19,673 nucleotides of DNA from an uncultured Oscillospiraceae bacterium (GTDB lineage: Bacteria; Bacillota_A; Clostridia; Oscillospirales; Acutalibacteraceae): positions 1 through 19,673 of the forward strand of contig CAJLZR010000004.1 of assembly GCA_905211185.1 (NCBI GenBank). Direction: 5' to 3'. Positions within the stretch are counted from its first letter, which is position 1; each line of letters starts with the position of its first letter. This document shows positions 1 through 9,185 of this stretch, one piece after another. Under the pieces are notes generated by a model. The model saw only the letters and a program-made list of their open reading frames with translations. It did not search any database and had not been told where the DNA came from. Both the position numbers and the translations under genes were made by a program.

Positions 1-40
1 AAAAAAAAAAAAAAAAAAAGGGAAAAAAAACCCCCCCCTC
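1..40. other. Homopolymer-rich left edge
   Basis: The window opens with 19 A, 3 G, 8 A and 8 C in succession. No gene or structure fits this. Such runs at the extreme end of a sequence often come from low-coverage or mis-extended contig ends, so this stretch should not be trusted without reads. A genuine low-complexity intergenic tract remains possible. Confidence 0.5.
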
Positions 41-99
41 AAAAAAGCGAAAACAAAAAATTAAAAGCAAAATTTAAAAAAAACACAGCAGAAAATTTT

Positions 100-216
100 A
101 TGAATATATTTTTTAAAGATCAAGATAAAACGCTTATCATAATCCTTATAATTATTTTGATGGATAACGAAGAAAACCTAACACTTGTGATGGCTCTTAT
201 TTATCTTCTTACATAA
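100..216 (+). CDS. Possible small membrane peptide, 38 aa
   Basis: An ATG-to-TAA frame of 38 codons encodes a peptide starting MNIFFKDQDK. It has two hydrophobic stretches, roughly residues 11-21 (TLIIILIIILM) and 27-38 (LTLVMALIYLLT), separated by a short acidic turn (DNEEN). The arrangement of hydrophobic, acidic and hydrophobic segments looks designed and resembles small hydrophobic peptides annotated in clostridial genomes, but I cannot name a family. There is no good Shine-Dalgarno sequence upstream; the region before the start is A-rich and close to the suspicious left edge. The stop lies three bases from the convergent stop of the minus-strand gene at 220-957. It could be a chance frame. 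Confidence 0.4.
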   Translation: MNIFFKDQDKTLIIILIIILMDNEENLTLVMALIYLLT

Positions 217-219
217 TCT

Positions 220-957
220 TTAAAAAACGGAACTAATATAAAAATTTCCTGTTTTTTTATTTTTCTTGAGTTTGTAATTTGCAAACTTTTCGGTTTTAAT
301 TTCTGTAAGCGGAAGCATGTTTTCATCAAATTGTTCCTGCGGAATCATATAGCCAACTTTTAAAATAAGGTTGTTGTTTTTCCAAAAGGCGTCAATCGTA
401 TGTGGAAAAAAGCGATCAGTTCCGCTCATGATTTTTACGGAAAACTCTTTTTTAATTTTATTAAACTTATAAAAAGGGTCTTTAGCATCATCCAAAATAT
501 CATAATTAATGTCTTCCCCAAAAAGTTTTTCGTAAGACTTTTGAACTTCGTTTGCAGGAAAAATAATCATATCATTTTCATCGTAATCTAAATTTTTATC
601 TTTTAGGTTCATGGCGGTATCCCACAAAGCTGATTTTATTTTTATTTTTTCGTCCAAAGGATTTTTTTCATCAAAATTTGGCGGATCTTCCATAACCACC
701 GGCCAAATTAAACTATCGTATTTTTCATAACTTTCTATTTTTCGGCTTGTTTCAAAAAAACCGTTTTTAAAAGCAAAAACAGCCCAAAAAGAAAGCCCGA
801 TAGCCAATACAAAAAACACTCCGAAAAACTTTAAAAATCTATTTTTTTTCTTTCTTTTTTCTTTTTTTAGAAAATGTTTACCCTTTGGCAGAAGGCAAAA
901 ATTAAAAAAATCCCGAAGTGTTTTCTTTTTCTTACTTTTGTGTTTATAACCGTTCAT
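220..957 (-). CDS. Membrane-anchored hypothetical protein, 245 aa
   Basis: I do not recognise a named family. The N-terminal 40 residues are very basic (runs of Lys and Arg). They are followed by one transmembrane helix at about residues 41-63 and a predicted extracytoplasmic domain of about 180 residues. The positive N-terminus predicts an N-in, C-out topology. The outer domain contains the segment SLIWPVVMEDPPNF just after the helix and FPANEVQKSYEKLFGED in the middle; this pattern recalls conserved clostridial hypotheticals, from memory only. The ATG start at 957 is supported by an AGGTGG ribosome site about six bases upstream. The gene lies downstream of the gyrA terminator, so it should be transcribed separately, although I saw no convincing promoter. 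Its function is unknown. Confidence 0.8.
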   Translation of the reverse strand: MNGYKHKSKKKKTLRDFFNFCLLPKGKHFLKKEKRKKKNRFLKFFGVFFVLAIGLSFWAVFAFKNGFFETSRKIESYEKYDSLIWPVVMEDPPNFDEKNPLDEKIKIKSALWDTAMNLKDKNLDYDENDMIIFPANEVQKSYEKLFGEDINYDILDDAKDPFYKFNKIKKEFSVKIMSGTDRFFPHTIDAFWKNNNLILKVGYMIPQEQFDENMLPLTEIKTEKFANYKLKKNKKTGNFYISSVF

Positions 958-1203
958 TTTAAACCACCTAAATAATAATTATTTTCATAATTAAGATTAC
1001 CGCTTGGATTTAAAAATATTTGTCATAAGCAAGGTGGTATTTTTTGTAAGTTTATAAATACAAACACAAAAAAATAAAAATATATAAAATAAAAAGCAGA
1101 ACAATTTTGTAAAATGTCTGTGGTTTTTTATTGTTACTAAAACTTTTATTAAAAAAACAAATGATTATTCATACAAGTACAAATGCCTCCCGCATAGTTT
1201 TAC
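958..1203. other. Intergenic stretch without a gene
   Basis: This AT-rich gap separates the gyrA terminator from the 245-residue membrane protein gene. I see no open frame with a credible ribosome site, no RNA gene and no strong promoter in either direction. Only the AGGTGG ribosome site of the downstream gene, close to position 965, is identifiable. Confidence 0.6.
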
Positions 1204-1247
1204 AAATAAAAAAGAACCGAACGAACTTTTTTGCAGGTTCGTTCGGT
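1204..1247 (-). terminator. Intrinsic terminator of gyrA
   Basis: A perfect 11-bp inverted repeat (ACCGAACGAAC at 1216-1226 and GTTCGTTCGGT at 1237-1247) encloses a 10-base loop. On the minus strand the stem is followed by TTCTTTTTTATTTG, a good U-tract. It lies 27 bases past the gyrA stop codon and should end the gyr transcript. The A-rich other flank means it could also work weakly on the plus strand. Confidence 0.9.
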
Positions 1248-1273
1248 AAAAAATTTTATTTTTTATTTTAACT

Positions 1274-3805
1274 TTATTCTTCGTTTTGCTCGGCTTCTTC
1301 GGGATCATTTGCTTCGCTATCTTCTTCGGAATCTTCTTCACGCGGAACGCACGCCATGGCAACAACTTTTCCATCGCCGACGAGCTTCATAACCTTAACA
1401 CCTTTAGAAGGTCTTGAACACTTTCTTATTGTATCGGCATTTATTCTTATTATTATTCCGTTATCTGATATCAAAATAACATCCTCATCAGGACTCACGC
1501 TGCTAAGCGCCGCAACATTACCATATTTTTCTGTATGATAGTTTATAACGCCGTGTCCGCCGCGAGATTGCAGTCTATAATCGCCAACATCAGAAAGTCT
1601 TCCATAACCTGTTTCAGAGATAGTAAGAACAAGCTTTTCGCTATCCACAACCATCATTCCGACGACTTCGTCATCAGTATCGAGTCTAATGGCTCGAACC
1701 CCTCTTGCTGTTCTGCCAACTGCTCTTACATCTGTTTCTTTAAATCTTATGGACTTACCTTTTTTGGTAGCAACTATCATCTCTTGCGCTCCGTCGGTCA
1801 TACGTACCCAAGAAAGTTCATCGCTTTCGTCCAAATCAAGTGCGATAAGTCCGCCTTTTCTTGCTGTATCAAAAGCATTAAGCGACGTTCTTTTGATTGT
1901 ACCGTTTTTGGTAACCATAATAAGATATTTGCTTTCATCAAATTCAGAAACTTTAATAAGCGATGTTACTCTTTCTTCCGGTGATATAGGTAGTAAATTT
2001 GCAATATTCATACCTTTGGAAGTTCTTGAACCCTCATGAACCTCGTAGCATTTTAAGCGATATACTCTTCCGAAATTTGTAAAGAAAAGAATATAGTCGT
2101 GGCTATTCATAACAAAAAGGTCGTTAACCATATCTTCGTCGCGTCTGGCGAGTCCCGATATTCCTCTCCCGCCACGCTTTTGAGTTTTATAGCTATCAAG
2201 GCTCTGGCGTTTAATATAACCATACCTCGTCATAGTCAGAACGCATTCTTCTTGAGGAATTAAATCCTCAATGTCCACTTCTCCGCTGACGTTCTCAATA
2301 GCTGTTCTTCTTTCATCACCGAACTTTTCTTTTACTTCCAAAGCTTCATTCTTAACTATCTCACGGCGGCGATGATCACTTGCCAAGATATCTTTAAAAT
2401 CCAAAATTTTTGCGGAAATTGCTTTTAATTCTTCTTCAATCTTTGTTCTTTCCAAACCTGTTAATCTTCCAAGCGGCATTTGCACTATCGCTTGCGTTTG
2501 GATATCATCTAGCCCGAACCTTTCCGAAAGTCTTTGTTTTCCTTCGGCAATTGATTTAGATGACCTTAGTATCGCAACAACTTCATCGATAAAATCAAGC
2601 GCTATCTTAAGGCCTTCTAAAATGTGGGCTCTTTCTTCAGCTTTTTTTAAATCAAACTTAGTTCTTCTTGTTATTACTTCAAGTTGGAATTTAATATATT
2701 CTTCCAAAACTTGTTTTAAATTTAAGATTTTAGGCTCTCCATCAACAATTGCGAGCATAATAACGCCAAAAGTGGTCTGCAATTGCGAATAATTATAAAG
2801 ACGATTTAAAACTATTTGAGGAGATGCATCTTTTTTAATATCAATTTCTATGTGCATTCCGTTACGGTCAGAATGGTCTTCTATATGCGAAATGCCTTCA
2901 ATTTTCTTATCTTTAACCATTTCTGCAATGTTTTCAATAAGCCTTGCTTTGTTTACCTGATACGGAAGCTCCGTAACTATAATTTTAAATCTTGAATTTT
3001 TATCTTCGACGATTTCTGTTTTCGCCCGGACAACTATCTTGCCTCTACCGGTTGCATAGGCCGAACGAATACCGGAGCGTCCCATTATTATTGCACCTGT
3101 TGGAAAATCAGGGCCTTTAATATGCTCCATAAGGTCAGAAAGCTCTGCATCCGGATTATCTATCAGGCAGCACATGGCATCAACAACCTCACGCATATTG
3201 TGCGGAGGAATGTTTGTTGCCATACCTACGGCAATACCGGTTGAACCATTAACCAAAAGGTTTGGAAACCTTGAAGGCAAAACAGTAGGTTCTTTTCTCC
3301 TGTCATCATAGTTTGCGGCAAAATCAACAGTATCTTTTTCTATATCGGTCAGCATTCTTAAAGATATTTTGCTCATACGAGATTCTGTATAACGGTATGC
3401 AGCAGGCGGATCTCCATCGACAGAACCGAAGTTACCGTGCCCGTCAACAAGCATATACCTCATAGAAAAGTCTTGCGCAAGCCTTACAAGAGCATCGTAA
3501 ACGGAAGCATCACCGTGTGGGTGATATCTACCCAAAACGCTACCTACCGTGTTTGCACACTTTATATATGCTTTATCGGGGCTTAAGCCGTCTTCGAACA
3601 TAGTATAAAGTATTCTTCTGTGAACAGGTTTTAAACCGTCTCTAACATCAGGAAGCGCTCTTGCAACTATTACGGACATTGAATAAGCAAGAAATGATTG
3701 CTTCATTTCTTTTTCTATATCAACGTCAATAATCTTAGGTTCTATAGTGTTTTGACTTTCCAAACCATTGCCGTTTATATTTTTTTCATCACCGTGATTA
3801 TCCAT
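1274..3805 (-). CDS. gyrA: DNA gyrase subunit A
   Basis: This is the breakage-reunion subunit of type II topoisomerase, which with GyrB introduces negative supercoils using ATP. Residue numbers count from a TTG at 3808. The catalytic tyrosine is Y140 in AAYRYTE. The quinolone region reads [10 protein letters not shown] at 96-105. The GyrA box QKRGGRG, needed for DNA wrapping, is at 543-549, and the beta-pinwheel C-terminal domain ends in a very acidic tail, all expected for a complete gyrase A. I prefer the ATG at 3805 (843 aa) over the adjacent TTG at 3808: the AAAGGGG ribosome site is about six bases from the ATG but only three from the TTG. The position equivalent to E. coli Ser83 is alanine. 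The gene lies downstream of the YcxB-like gene and ends at a strong terminator. Confidence 0.98.
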   Translation of the reverse strand: MDNHGDEKNINGNGLESQNTIEPKIIDVDIEKEMKQSFLAYSMSVIVARALPDVRDGLKPVHRRILYTMFEDGLSPDKAYIKCANTVGSVLGRYHPHGDASVYDALVRLAQDFSMRYMLVDGHGNFGSVDGDPPAAYRYTESRMSKISLRMLTDIEKDTVDFAANYDDRRKEPTVLPSRFPNLLVNGSTGIAVGMATNIPPHNMREVVDAMCCLIDNPDAELSDLMEHIKGPDFPTGAIIMGRSGIRSAYATGRGKIVVRAKTEIVEDKNSRFKIIVTELPYQVNKARLIENIAEMVKDKKIEGISHIEDHSDRNGMHIEIDIKKDASPQIVLNRLYNYSQLQTTFGVIMLAIVDGEPKILNLKQVLEEYIKFQLEVITRRTKFDLKKAEERAHILEGLKIALDFIDEVVAILRSSKSIAEGKQRLSERFGLDDIQTQAIVQMPLGRLTGLERTKIEEELKAISAKILDFKDILASDHRRREIVKNEALEVKEKFGDERRTAIENVSGEVDIEDLIPQEECVLTMTRYGYIKRQSLDSYKTQKRGGRGISGLARRDEDMVNDLFVMNSHDYILFFTNFGRVYRLKCYEVHEGSRTSKGMNIANLLPISPEERVTSLIKVSEFDESKYLIMVTKNGTIKRTSLNAFDTARKGGLIALDLDESDELSWVRMTDGAQEMIVATKKGKSIRFKETDVRAVGRTARGVRAIRLDTDDEVVGMMVVDSEKLVLTISETGYGRLSDVGDYRLQSRGGHGVINYHTEKYGNVAALSSVSPDEDVILISDNGIIIRINADTIRKCSRPSKGVKVMKLVGDGKVVAMACVPREEDSEEDSEANDPEEAEQNEE

Positions 3806-3823
3806 CAAATACCCCTTTGAAAT

Positions 3824-3855
3824 TAATCAACAAAATTATTTTATATTGTTGAAAA
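3824..3855. promoter_or_regulatory. Paired inverted TCAACA motifs upstream of gyrA
   Basis: The 56-base gap before gyrA holds TAATCAACA on the plus strand (3824-3832) and TTTTCAACA on the minus strand (3847-3855), facing each other. The same 7-mer core (WTCAACA) recurs in the dnaA-dnaN gap and in the dnaA promoter. It may be a variant DnaA box, which would link gyrA expression to DnaA, but this is inference. Confidence 0.35.
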
Positions 3856-3861
3856 TCAAAC

Positions 3862-4605
3862 TTATTTTTTATGTTTAGGATTCGTTCCGGCAACAATCAT
3901 TGCTTGAACGTCAGCTTTTAACTCTTCTTCTACCGCTCGAAGTGGGATTATTAAATCTAAACCTTTTTCAGAAAATATAAAAATCATATTTTCAAATTCA
4001 GAATACTCACAAGAACCATCAAGCGATATTTCACGTTCTATATTTCCGGAAGTTACCTCTATTTTATCAGGAAACACTTCCACAGAGTAATCGCTTTGCT
4101 CTAAGATATCTCTTACCAATCGTTTTACTCCCAAGTAAGGAGCAAGCCATATAAACGCCAGCGAAACAATCGGAAAAAGCGCAAGGAGCATGTAATACTT
4201 ATTGGTACTTAAAAACCCTAAGACCAACATAATAACAAGTATCACTATCTGCATGGCAGTGTGCCTTTTTTGTTCTTTTCTGTTTTTTGCAAAACCTTCA
4301 CTTTGCCGTATAAAATTCTCAACTTCGTCAGGTTTTAGTGTATATTTTATTTTTATTCCCGTGTTTTCATGTTCGTAATCTTCTGATTCATCATCTACAA
4401 CTATTTGTGAATCAGCAGGTTCGTCTTGATTTTTTTGGGGCTCTGTTTCTTCTTCCTCAGGCCCTCGATAGTCATCGTTTTCGCCATTACCGTTTGTTGT
4501 TTCCGCAAGACTGCTTTCTTCGGAAAATTCTTTTCCTATCTTATTAAGATCAAGTGCACTGTTGTTACCTGTATCCACATGTGGATACGAATCTTTGCTG
4601 TCCAT
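3862..4605 (-). CDS. YcxB-like two-helix membrane protein, 247 aa
   Basis: The C-terminal 160 residues fit the YcxB-like layout: a short N-terminal strand region (IKIKYTLKPDEVENF, 84-98), two adjacent transmembrane helices at about 117-133 and 137-155, then a beta-rich cytoplasmic domain ending in a LIIPLRAVEEE segment. The first 80 residues are a disordered, highly acidic extension (many Glu and Asp at 49-82), which is unusual for the family. The molecular function of YcxB-like proteins is not established. The ATG start is backed by a GAGGGAG ribosome site. It lies between gyrB and gyrA on the same strand, with its own predicted promoter just upstream, so it may be co-transcribed with gyrA. 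An 18-bp perfect palindrome lies inside the first 12 codons. Confidence 0.85.
   Translation of the reverse strand: MDSKDSYPHVDTGNNSALDLNKIGKEFSEESSLAETTNGNGENDDYRGPEEEETEPQKNQDEPADSQIVVDDESEDYEHENTGIKIKYTLKPDEVENFIRQSEGFAKNRKEQKRHTAMQIVILVIMLVLGFLSTNKYYMLLALFPIVSLAFIWLAPYLGVKRLVRDILEQSDYSVEVFPDKIEVTSGNIEREISLDGSCEYSEFENMIFIFSEKGLDLIIPLRAVEEELKADVQAMIVAGTNPKHKK
4571..4588. repeat. 18-bp perfect palindrome made of two DnaA-box-like nonamers
   Basis: The sequence GTATCCACATGTGGATAC is perfectly self-complementary. Each half differs from the consensus DnaA box TTATCCACA only at the first base, so it reads as two back-to-back boxes. It sits inside the 5' coding part of the YcxB-like gene. It could bind DnaA or another dimeric regulator, or be a chance product of the codons. 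Confidence 0.5.
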
Positions 4606-4667
4606 TTTATCTCCCTCTTAAGTTAAATATTGAACTAATCTTTAAAATCAAAAGATTAATTATTCGA

Positions 4668-4696
4668 ATTATATATGTTTAAAATGTAAAATTCAA
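4668..4696 (-). promoter_or_regulatory. Promoter for YcxB-like gene and gyrA
   Basis: On the minus strand TTGAAT (4696-4691) and TATAAT (4673-4668) are separated by exactly 17 bases, in the gap between gyrB and the YcxB-like gene. This would allow the YcxB-like gene and gyrA to be transcribed independently of gyrB. The -35 overlaps an AATTCAACA motif at 4690-4698. Confidence 0.65.
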
Positions 4697-4712
4697 CAAA
4701 TTATTTAATTTT

Positions 4713-6674
<1,962 letters not shown>

Positions 6675-6770
6675 TTATTTGTAAAAATTTTCCTTACTCA
6701 TCTTTAAGTTTTTTCTCTGTATCAACTACATTACATTCATTTTTTTTAACTAACTCTGCAAAGCACGTCA

Positions 6771-7035
6771 TCACGCCTCATATAAAGAAACAAATATAAT
6801 TGTTAAAAAAACCACAACGAGTTATCTTTGTTAAACAAAACAGCAAAAAGCGCTATAAGTGTTGTAACAACGATAAATAACCTTATCAATCCAAAAACAC
6901 TATGTTTTACCTTAACAGAAGAAACTTTGTTGCAAGCTTCGCATTTAAAGTCAGAATTGCTTATAACAAAACCCGATTTTAAAAACCAACTTTTTTACCG
7001 CAATATGGGTATTTTGGGTATTCTAATTTATTCAT
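6771..7035 (-). pseudogene. Decayed paralogue of the adjacent zinc-knuckle membrane protein
   Basis: From the ATG at 7035, preceded by an AAGGAG ribosome site, the frame reads MNKLEYPKYPYCGKKVGF and stops at 6979. Adding one T to the five-T run near 6983 reopens a frame with a second knuckle (KCEACNK) and a transmembrane helix (LIRLFIVVTTLIALF), which stops at 6803. Adding one T to the seven-T run near 6806-6811 continues it through a second helix to a TGA at 6771. The restored protein of 88 residues has the same plan as the intact neighbour at 7063-7461: N-terminal K-x-PYCG knuckle, Cys-rich second knuckle, two helices. The first Cys of the first knuckle is Tyr (PKYPYCG against PKCPYCG). Real decay and homopolymer sequencing error both remain possible. 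Confidence 0.7.
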
Positions 7036-7062
7036 AAAAAACTTTCTCCTTAAAAAACAACA

Positions 7063-7461
7063 TTAGTTACTAAAGATTTCTCTCTCGGAATTATCATCTG
7101 TTACCTTGCTTAACTCTTGATTTTTTTGCTGTTTGGGTTTTCTGTTATTCCTCATTTTGCAAAGCTTTATACTAAAAGGCGAAAGAATATAAAATCCCAA
7201 AAAAATAAAAAGAACGGTAAAAAGACCAAACAAACAAAAACTGCCGCCAATAATAACAGCCAACAAAAAAACAACCAAAGAAGCAAGTTCAAATAAAAGC
7301 AGTAAACTAAAAGCTGTTGGTTTAATCACCACTTCCGAAAAATAATCGCAACATTTACATTCGTAAACAGTTTTATTTTTTATCAAAAAAGATTCCGGAT
7401 AAAGTAGATTTTCGCCACAATAAGGGCATTTTGGTAATTCTAACTTATTAATGACGCTCAC
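7063..7461 (-). CDS. Zinc-knuckle membrane protein, 132 aa
   Basis: I do not recognise a named family. The N-terminus carries a treble-cysteine metal-binding pattern: C12-PY-C15 and C35-K-C37-C38, typical of a small zinc ribbon facing the cytoplasm. Two long hydrophobic segments follow (about 49-70 and 73-94), then a basic and polar C-terminal tail of about 30 residues. The start is uncertain. GTG at 7461 has no ribosome site, whereas ATT at 7452 lies five to six bases after GGGGTGAG and aligns exactly with the ATG of the decayed paralogue next door (INKLELPKCPYC against MNKLEYPKYPYC). It lies between remB and gyrB on the same strand. No function can be assigned. Confidence 0.75.
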   Translation of the reverse strand: MSVINKLELPKCPYCGENLLYPESFLIKNKTVYECKCCDYFSEVVIKPTAFSLLLLFELASLVVFLLAVIIGGSFCLFGLFTVLFIFLGFYILSPFSIKLCKMRNNRKPKQQKNQELSKVTDDNSEREIFSN

Positions 7462-7500
7462 CCCATTTTAAAATAAAAGTAAGTTTTAAGTAAAAAACAT

Positions 7501-7743
7501 TTATTGGCGCTTTATAAGAGTAGATGATAAAAACGGACTTATATAAACCTCTTCTTCCCCTTTTTTATCACAAACAATAAATGATTTTGGTAATTTTTCA
7601 TCATTACTTACTATTTTACCTCTTTTTTCTAAATTTGACAAATATGTTCTGTTACTCTTATAAACAGTAAGTTTATCTATATCAAAAATTCCGACTATAT
7701 CTCTTTTATCAAGAATAAGATCTGAATCTATTGTAACATACAT
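7501..7743 (-). CDS. remB: RemB/YaaB-type DUF370 regulatory protein
   Basis: This 80-residue protein fits the DUF370 family member that in B. subtilis (yaaB, remB) sits between recF and gyrB, as here. Characteristic text includes the N-terminal MYVTIDSDLILDKRDIVGIF, the central KSFIVCD strand and the C-terminal VYISPFLSSTLIKR. The family includes RemA, a DNA-binding activator of matrix genes, and RemB is linked to biofilm matrix expression in B. subtilis; the role here is inferred from homology and position. The ATG start has an AAGGAGTGG ribosome site six bases upstream. It is 47 bases downstream of recF on the same strand and is probably co-transcribed with it. Confidence 0.88.
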   Translation of the reverse strand: MYVTIDSDLILDKRDIVGIFDIDKLTVYKSNRTYLSNLEKRGKIVSNDEKLPKSFIVCDKKGEEEVYISPFLSSTLIKRQ

Positions 7744-7790
7744 AAAACCACTCCTTGCAGAACATATTTGTTTTTTTATAAAAAATCTTG

Positions 7791-8939
7791 CTAAAAATTA
7801 ATTTCTTCCGAGATTTTGCCGTTTTTTATTTCAAACAACTTTCCTTCCATATCTGATTTTTTTAGTTTATCAAAAAAAGAACGGTCACAGTTGGTGATAA
7901 AAACTTGTTTGTTCTTAATTTTGCTTATCATATAATTTTTTCGTAAGTCATCAAGTTCACTCATAACGTCATCTAGCAAAACAATTGGGGGTTCTCCTAT
8001 GTTTTTCTTTAAAATTTCAGCTTCTGCAAGTTTCAAACAAAGTGCGGCAGAACGTATTTGCCCTTGAGAACCGAAAAACTTTACTTTTTTTCCATCAACA
8101 AAAATATCAAGGTCATCTTTATGCGGGCCAATGTTTGTGGAGCCTGTTTTTAGGTCGGAAATAAAACTTTTTTTAAGTTTTATTTCGAATTCTTTTTTTA
8201 TTTTTGATAATTCTATTTTTTCTTGCTCGTTATTCTTAAAAACAGTGCAGATATAATTAATATCAAGTTCTTCTTTTTGATCTGAAATTTCTTTGTATAT
8301 CTCACTAACTTCTTTTTTCAGCAGATTTAAATAATCAAATCTTTCCCTTATTATTTCAGAGCCACATTCCAAAAGTTTTTCATTCCAAATCTCCAAAAGT
8401 TCTTGGTTTACTTTTGTTTTTTCGTTTTCATGTAAACCAATGTTCTTTAAAACAGCATTTCGGTTCTTTAGTATTTGATTATACCTTACAACTTTGGAGA
8501 TATATGTCGGTTTTAGTTGGCAAATTGCCGCATCTAAAAATTTTCTTCTTCCTTCGGGACCCCCGCTGATAAGAGAAATTTGCAAAGGTGAAAACACAAC
8601 CACCCGAAGTTTCCCTATTATACTGGTCGGATACGGTTTTGCAACGCCGTTTAAAAAAACTTTTCTCTTGCCCCCGCCAAAAAAAACCGATATTTCTTGG
8701 TCTCTTTTTTCGAAAAAGAATTTTCCTTCAATTCTTGCATTCTCTTTTTCAAAATTAACCAGATTTAAATCTTTTGTTCCTCTAAAAGACCTTGCGCCCG
8801 TAAACATCCAAACAGCTTCTATTAAGTTTGTTTTTCCTTGAGCGTTTTTCCCATATATAAAATTAATTCCGGGATTAAAAACAAGTTTGCTTTTTTCTAA
8901 ATTTCTATACCCTTCCATTTTTAGCTCAAGAATCTTCAC
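7791..8939 (-). CDS. recF: DNA replication and repair protein RecF
   Basis: RecF is an SMC-like ATPase that binds gapped DNA and helps load RecA through RecOR. The Walker A is GKNAQGKT at 30-37, the ABC-type signature is around GSQGQIRSAALCLKLAEAE, and Walker B is IVLLDD with D323 and D324, followed by the VMSELD segment. The length of 382 is normal. The start is GTG at 8939 with a GAGGT ribosome site eight bases upstream; it overlaps the end of the S4 gene by 14 bases, which points to translational coupling. The next in-frame ATG would remove the first strand of the ATPase. It is part of the dnaN-yaaA-recF-remB run. Confidence 0.97.
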   Translation of the reverse strand: MKILELKMEGYRNLEKSKLVFNPGINFIYGKNAQGKTNLIEAVWMFTGARSFRGTKDLNLVNFEKENARIEGKFFFEKRDQEISVFFGGGKRKVFLNGVAKPYPTSIIGKLRVVVFSPLQISLISGGPEGRRKFLDAAICQLKPTYISKVVRYNQILKNRNAVLKNIGLHENEKTKVNQELLEIWNEKLLECGSEIIRERFDYLNLLKKEVSEIYKEISDQKEELDINYICTVFKNNEQEKIELSKIKKEFEIKLKKSFISDLKTGSTNIGPHKDDLDIFVDGKKVKFFGSQGQIRSAALCLKLAEAEILKKNIGEPPIVLLDDVMSELDDLRKNYMISKIKNKQVFITNCDRSFFDKLKKSDMEGKLFEIKNGKISEEINF

Positions 8940-9165
8940 AGCTTTTTACCTCATAAAAGTTCGTACCGTCAACACAAAAAACATCACCGTTTTTTAGTTT
9001 TTTCCCGCGGCTTAAACACTGCTCGCCGCTGACAAAAACTTTTCCGTTTTTTATAATTTCTTTTGCTTCGCCGCCGGTAGATACTATTCCCGCTAACTTT
9101 AAACAGGAATCAAGTTTTATATTTTCCGTTGTTATTTTAATTATATTATTCGTAGAATCTTCCAT
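8926..9165 (-). CDS. yaaA: S4-domain RNA-binding protein YaaA
   Basis: This small S4-domain protein is conserved between dnaN and recF in Firmicutes (YaaA/RlbA type). The S4 fold is visible in LDSCLKLAGIVSTGGEAKEI, with the strands GKVFVSGE and LKNGDVFCVDG. It is thought to bind structured RNA, and its cellular role is poorly defined. I prefer the ATG at 9165 (79 aa): the AAAGG site lies nine bases upstream, whereas the TTG at 9174 directly abuts that site. It overlaps recF by 14 bases and lies 20 bases after dnaN. Confidence 0.92.
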   Translation of the reverse strand: MEDSTNNIIKITTENIKLDSCLKLAGIVSTGGEAKEIIKNGKVFVSGEQCLSRGKKLKNGDVFCVDGTNFYEVKSCEDS

Positions 9166-9185
9166 TATAATCAACCTTTTAAAAC

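Noticed and set aside
1165..1374. Minus-strand 69-codon frame across the end of gyrA
   Set aside because: It overlaps the gyrA 3' end in another frame and runs through the terminator hairpin.
1535..2039. Plus-strand frames of 116-149 codons
   Set aside because: They lie entirely opposite gyrA, have no ribosome site and are compositional shadows of it.
4636..4658. Inverted repeat TAATCTTT/AAAGATTA as gyrB terminator
   Set aside because: The stem is almost all A-T and has no following U-tract; it lies in the predicted 5' leader of the YcxB-like gene.
6979..6990. Programmed -1 frameshift at T-TTT-TAA in the zinc-knuckle paralogue
   Set aside because: A second lesion in another T-run and loss of a knuckle Cys make decay or sequencing error more likely than recoding, and no stimulatory hairpin was seen.
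6828..7037. Plus-strand open frame of 69 codons in the gyrB-upstream gap
   Set aside because: It is the antisense of the decayed zinc-knuckle paralogue, whose minus-strand translation keeps family features and a strong ribosome site.
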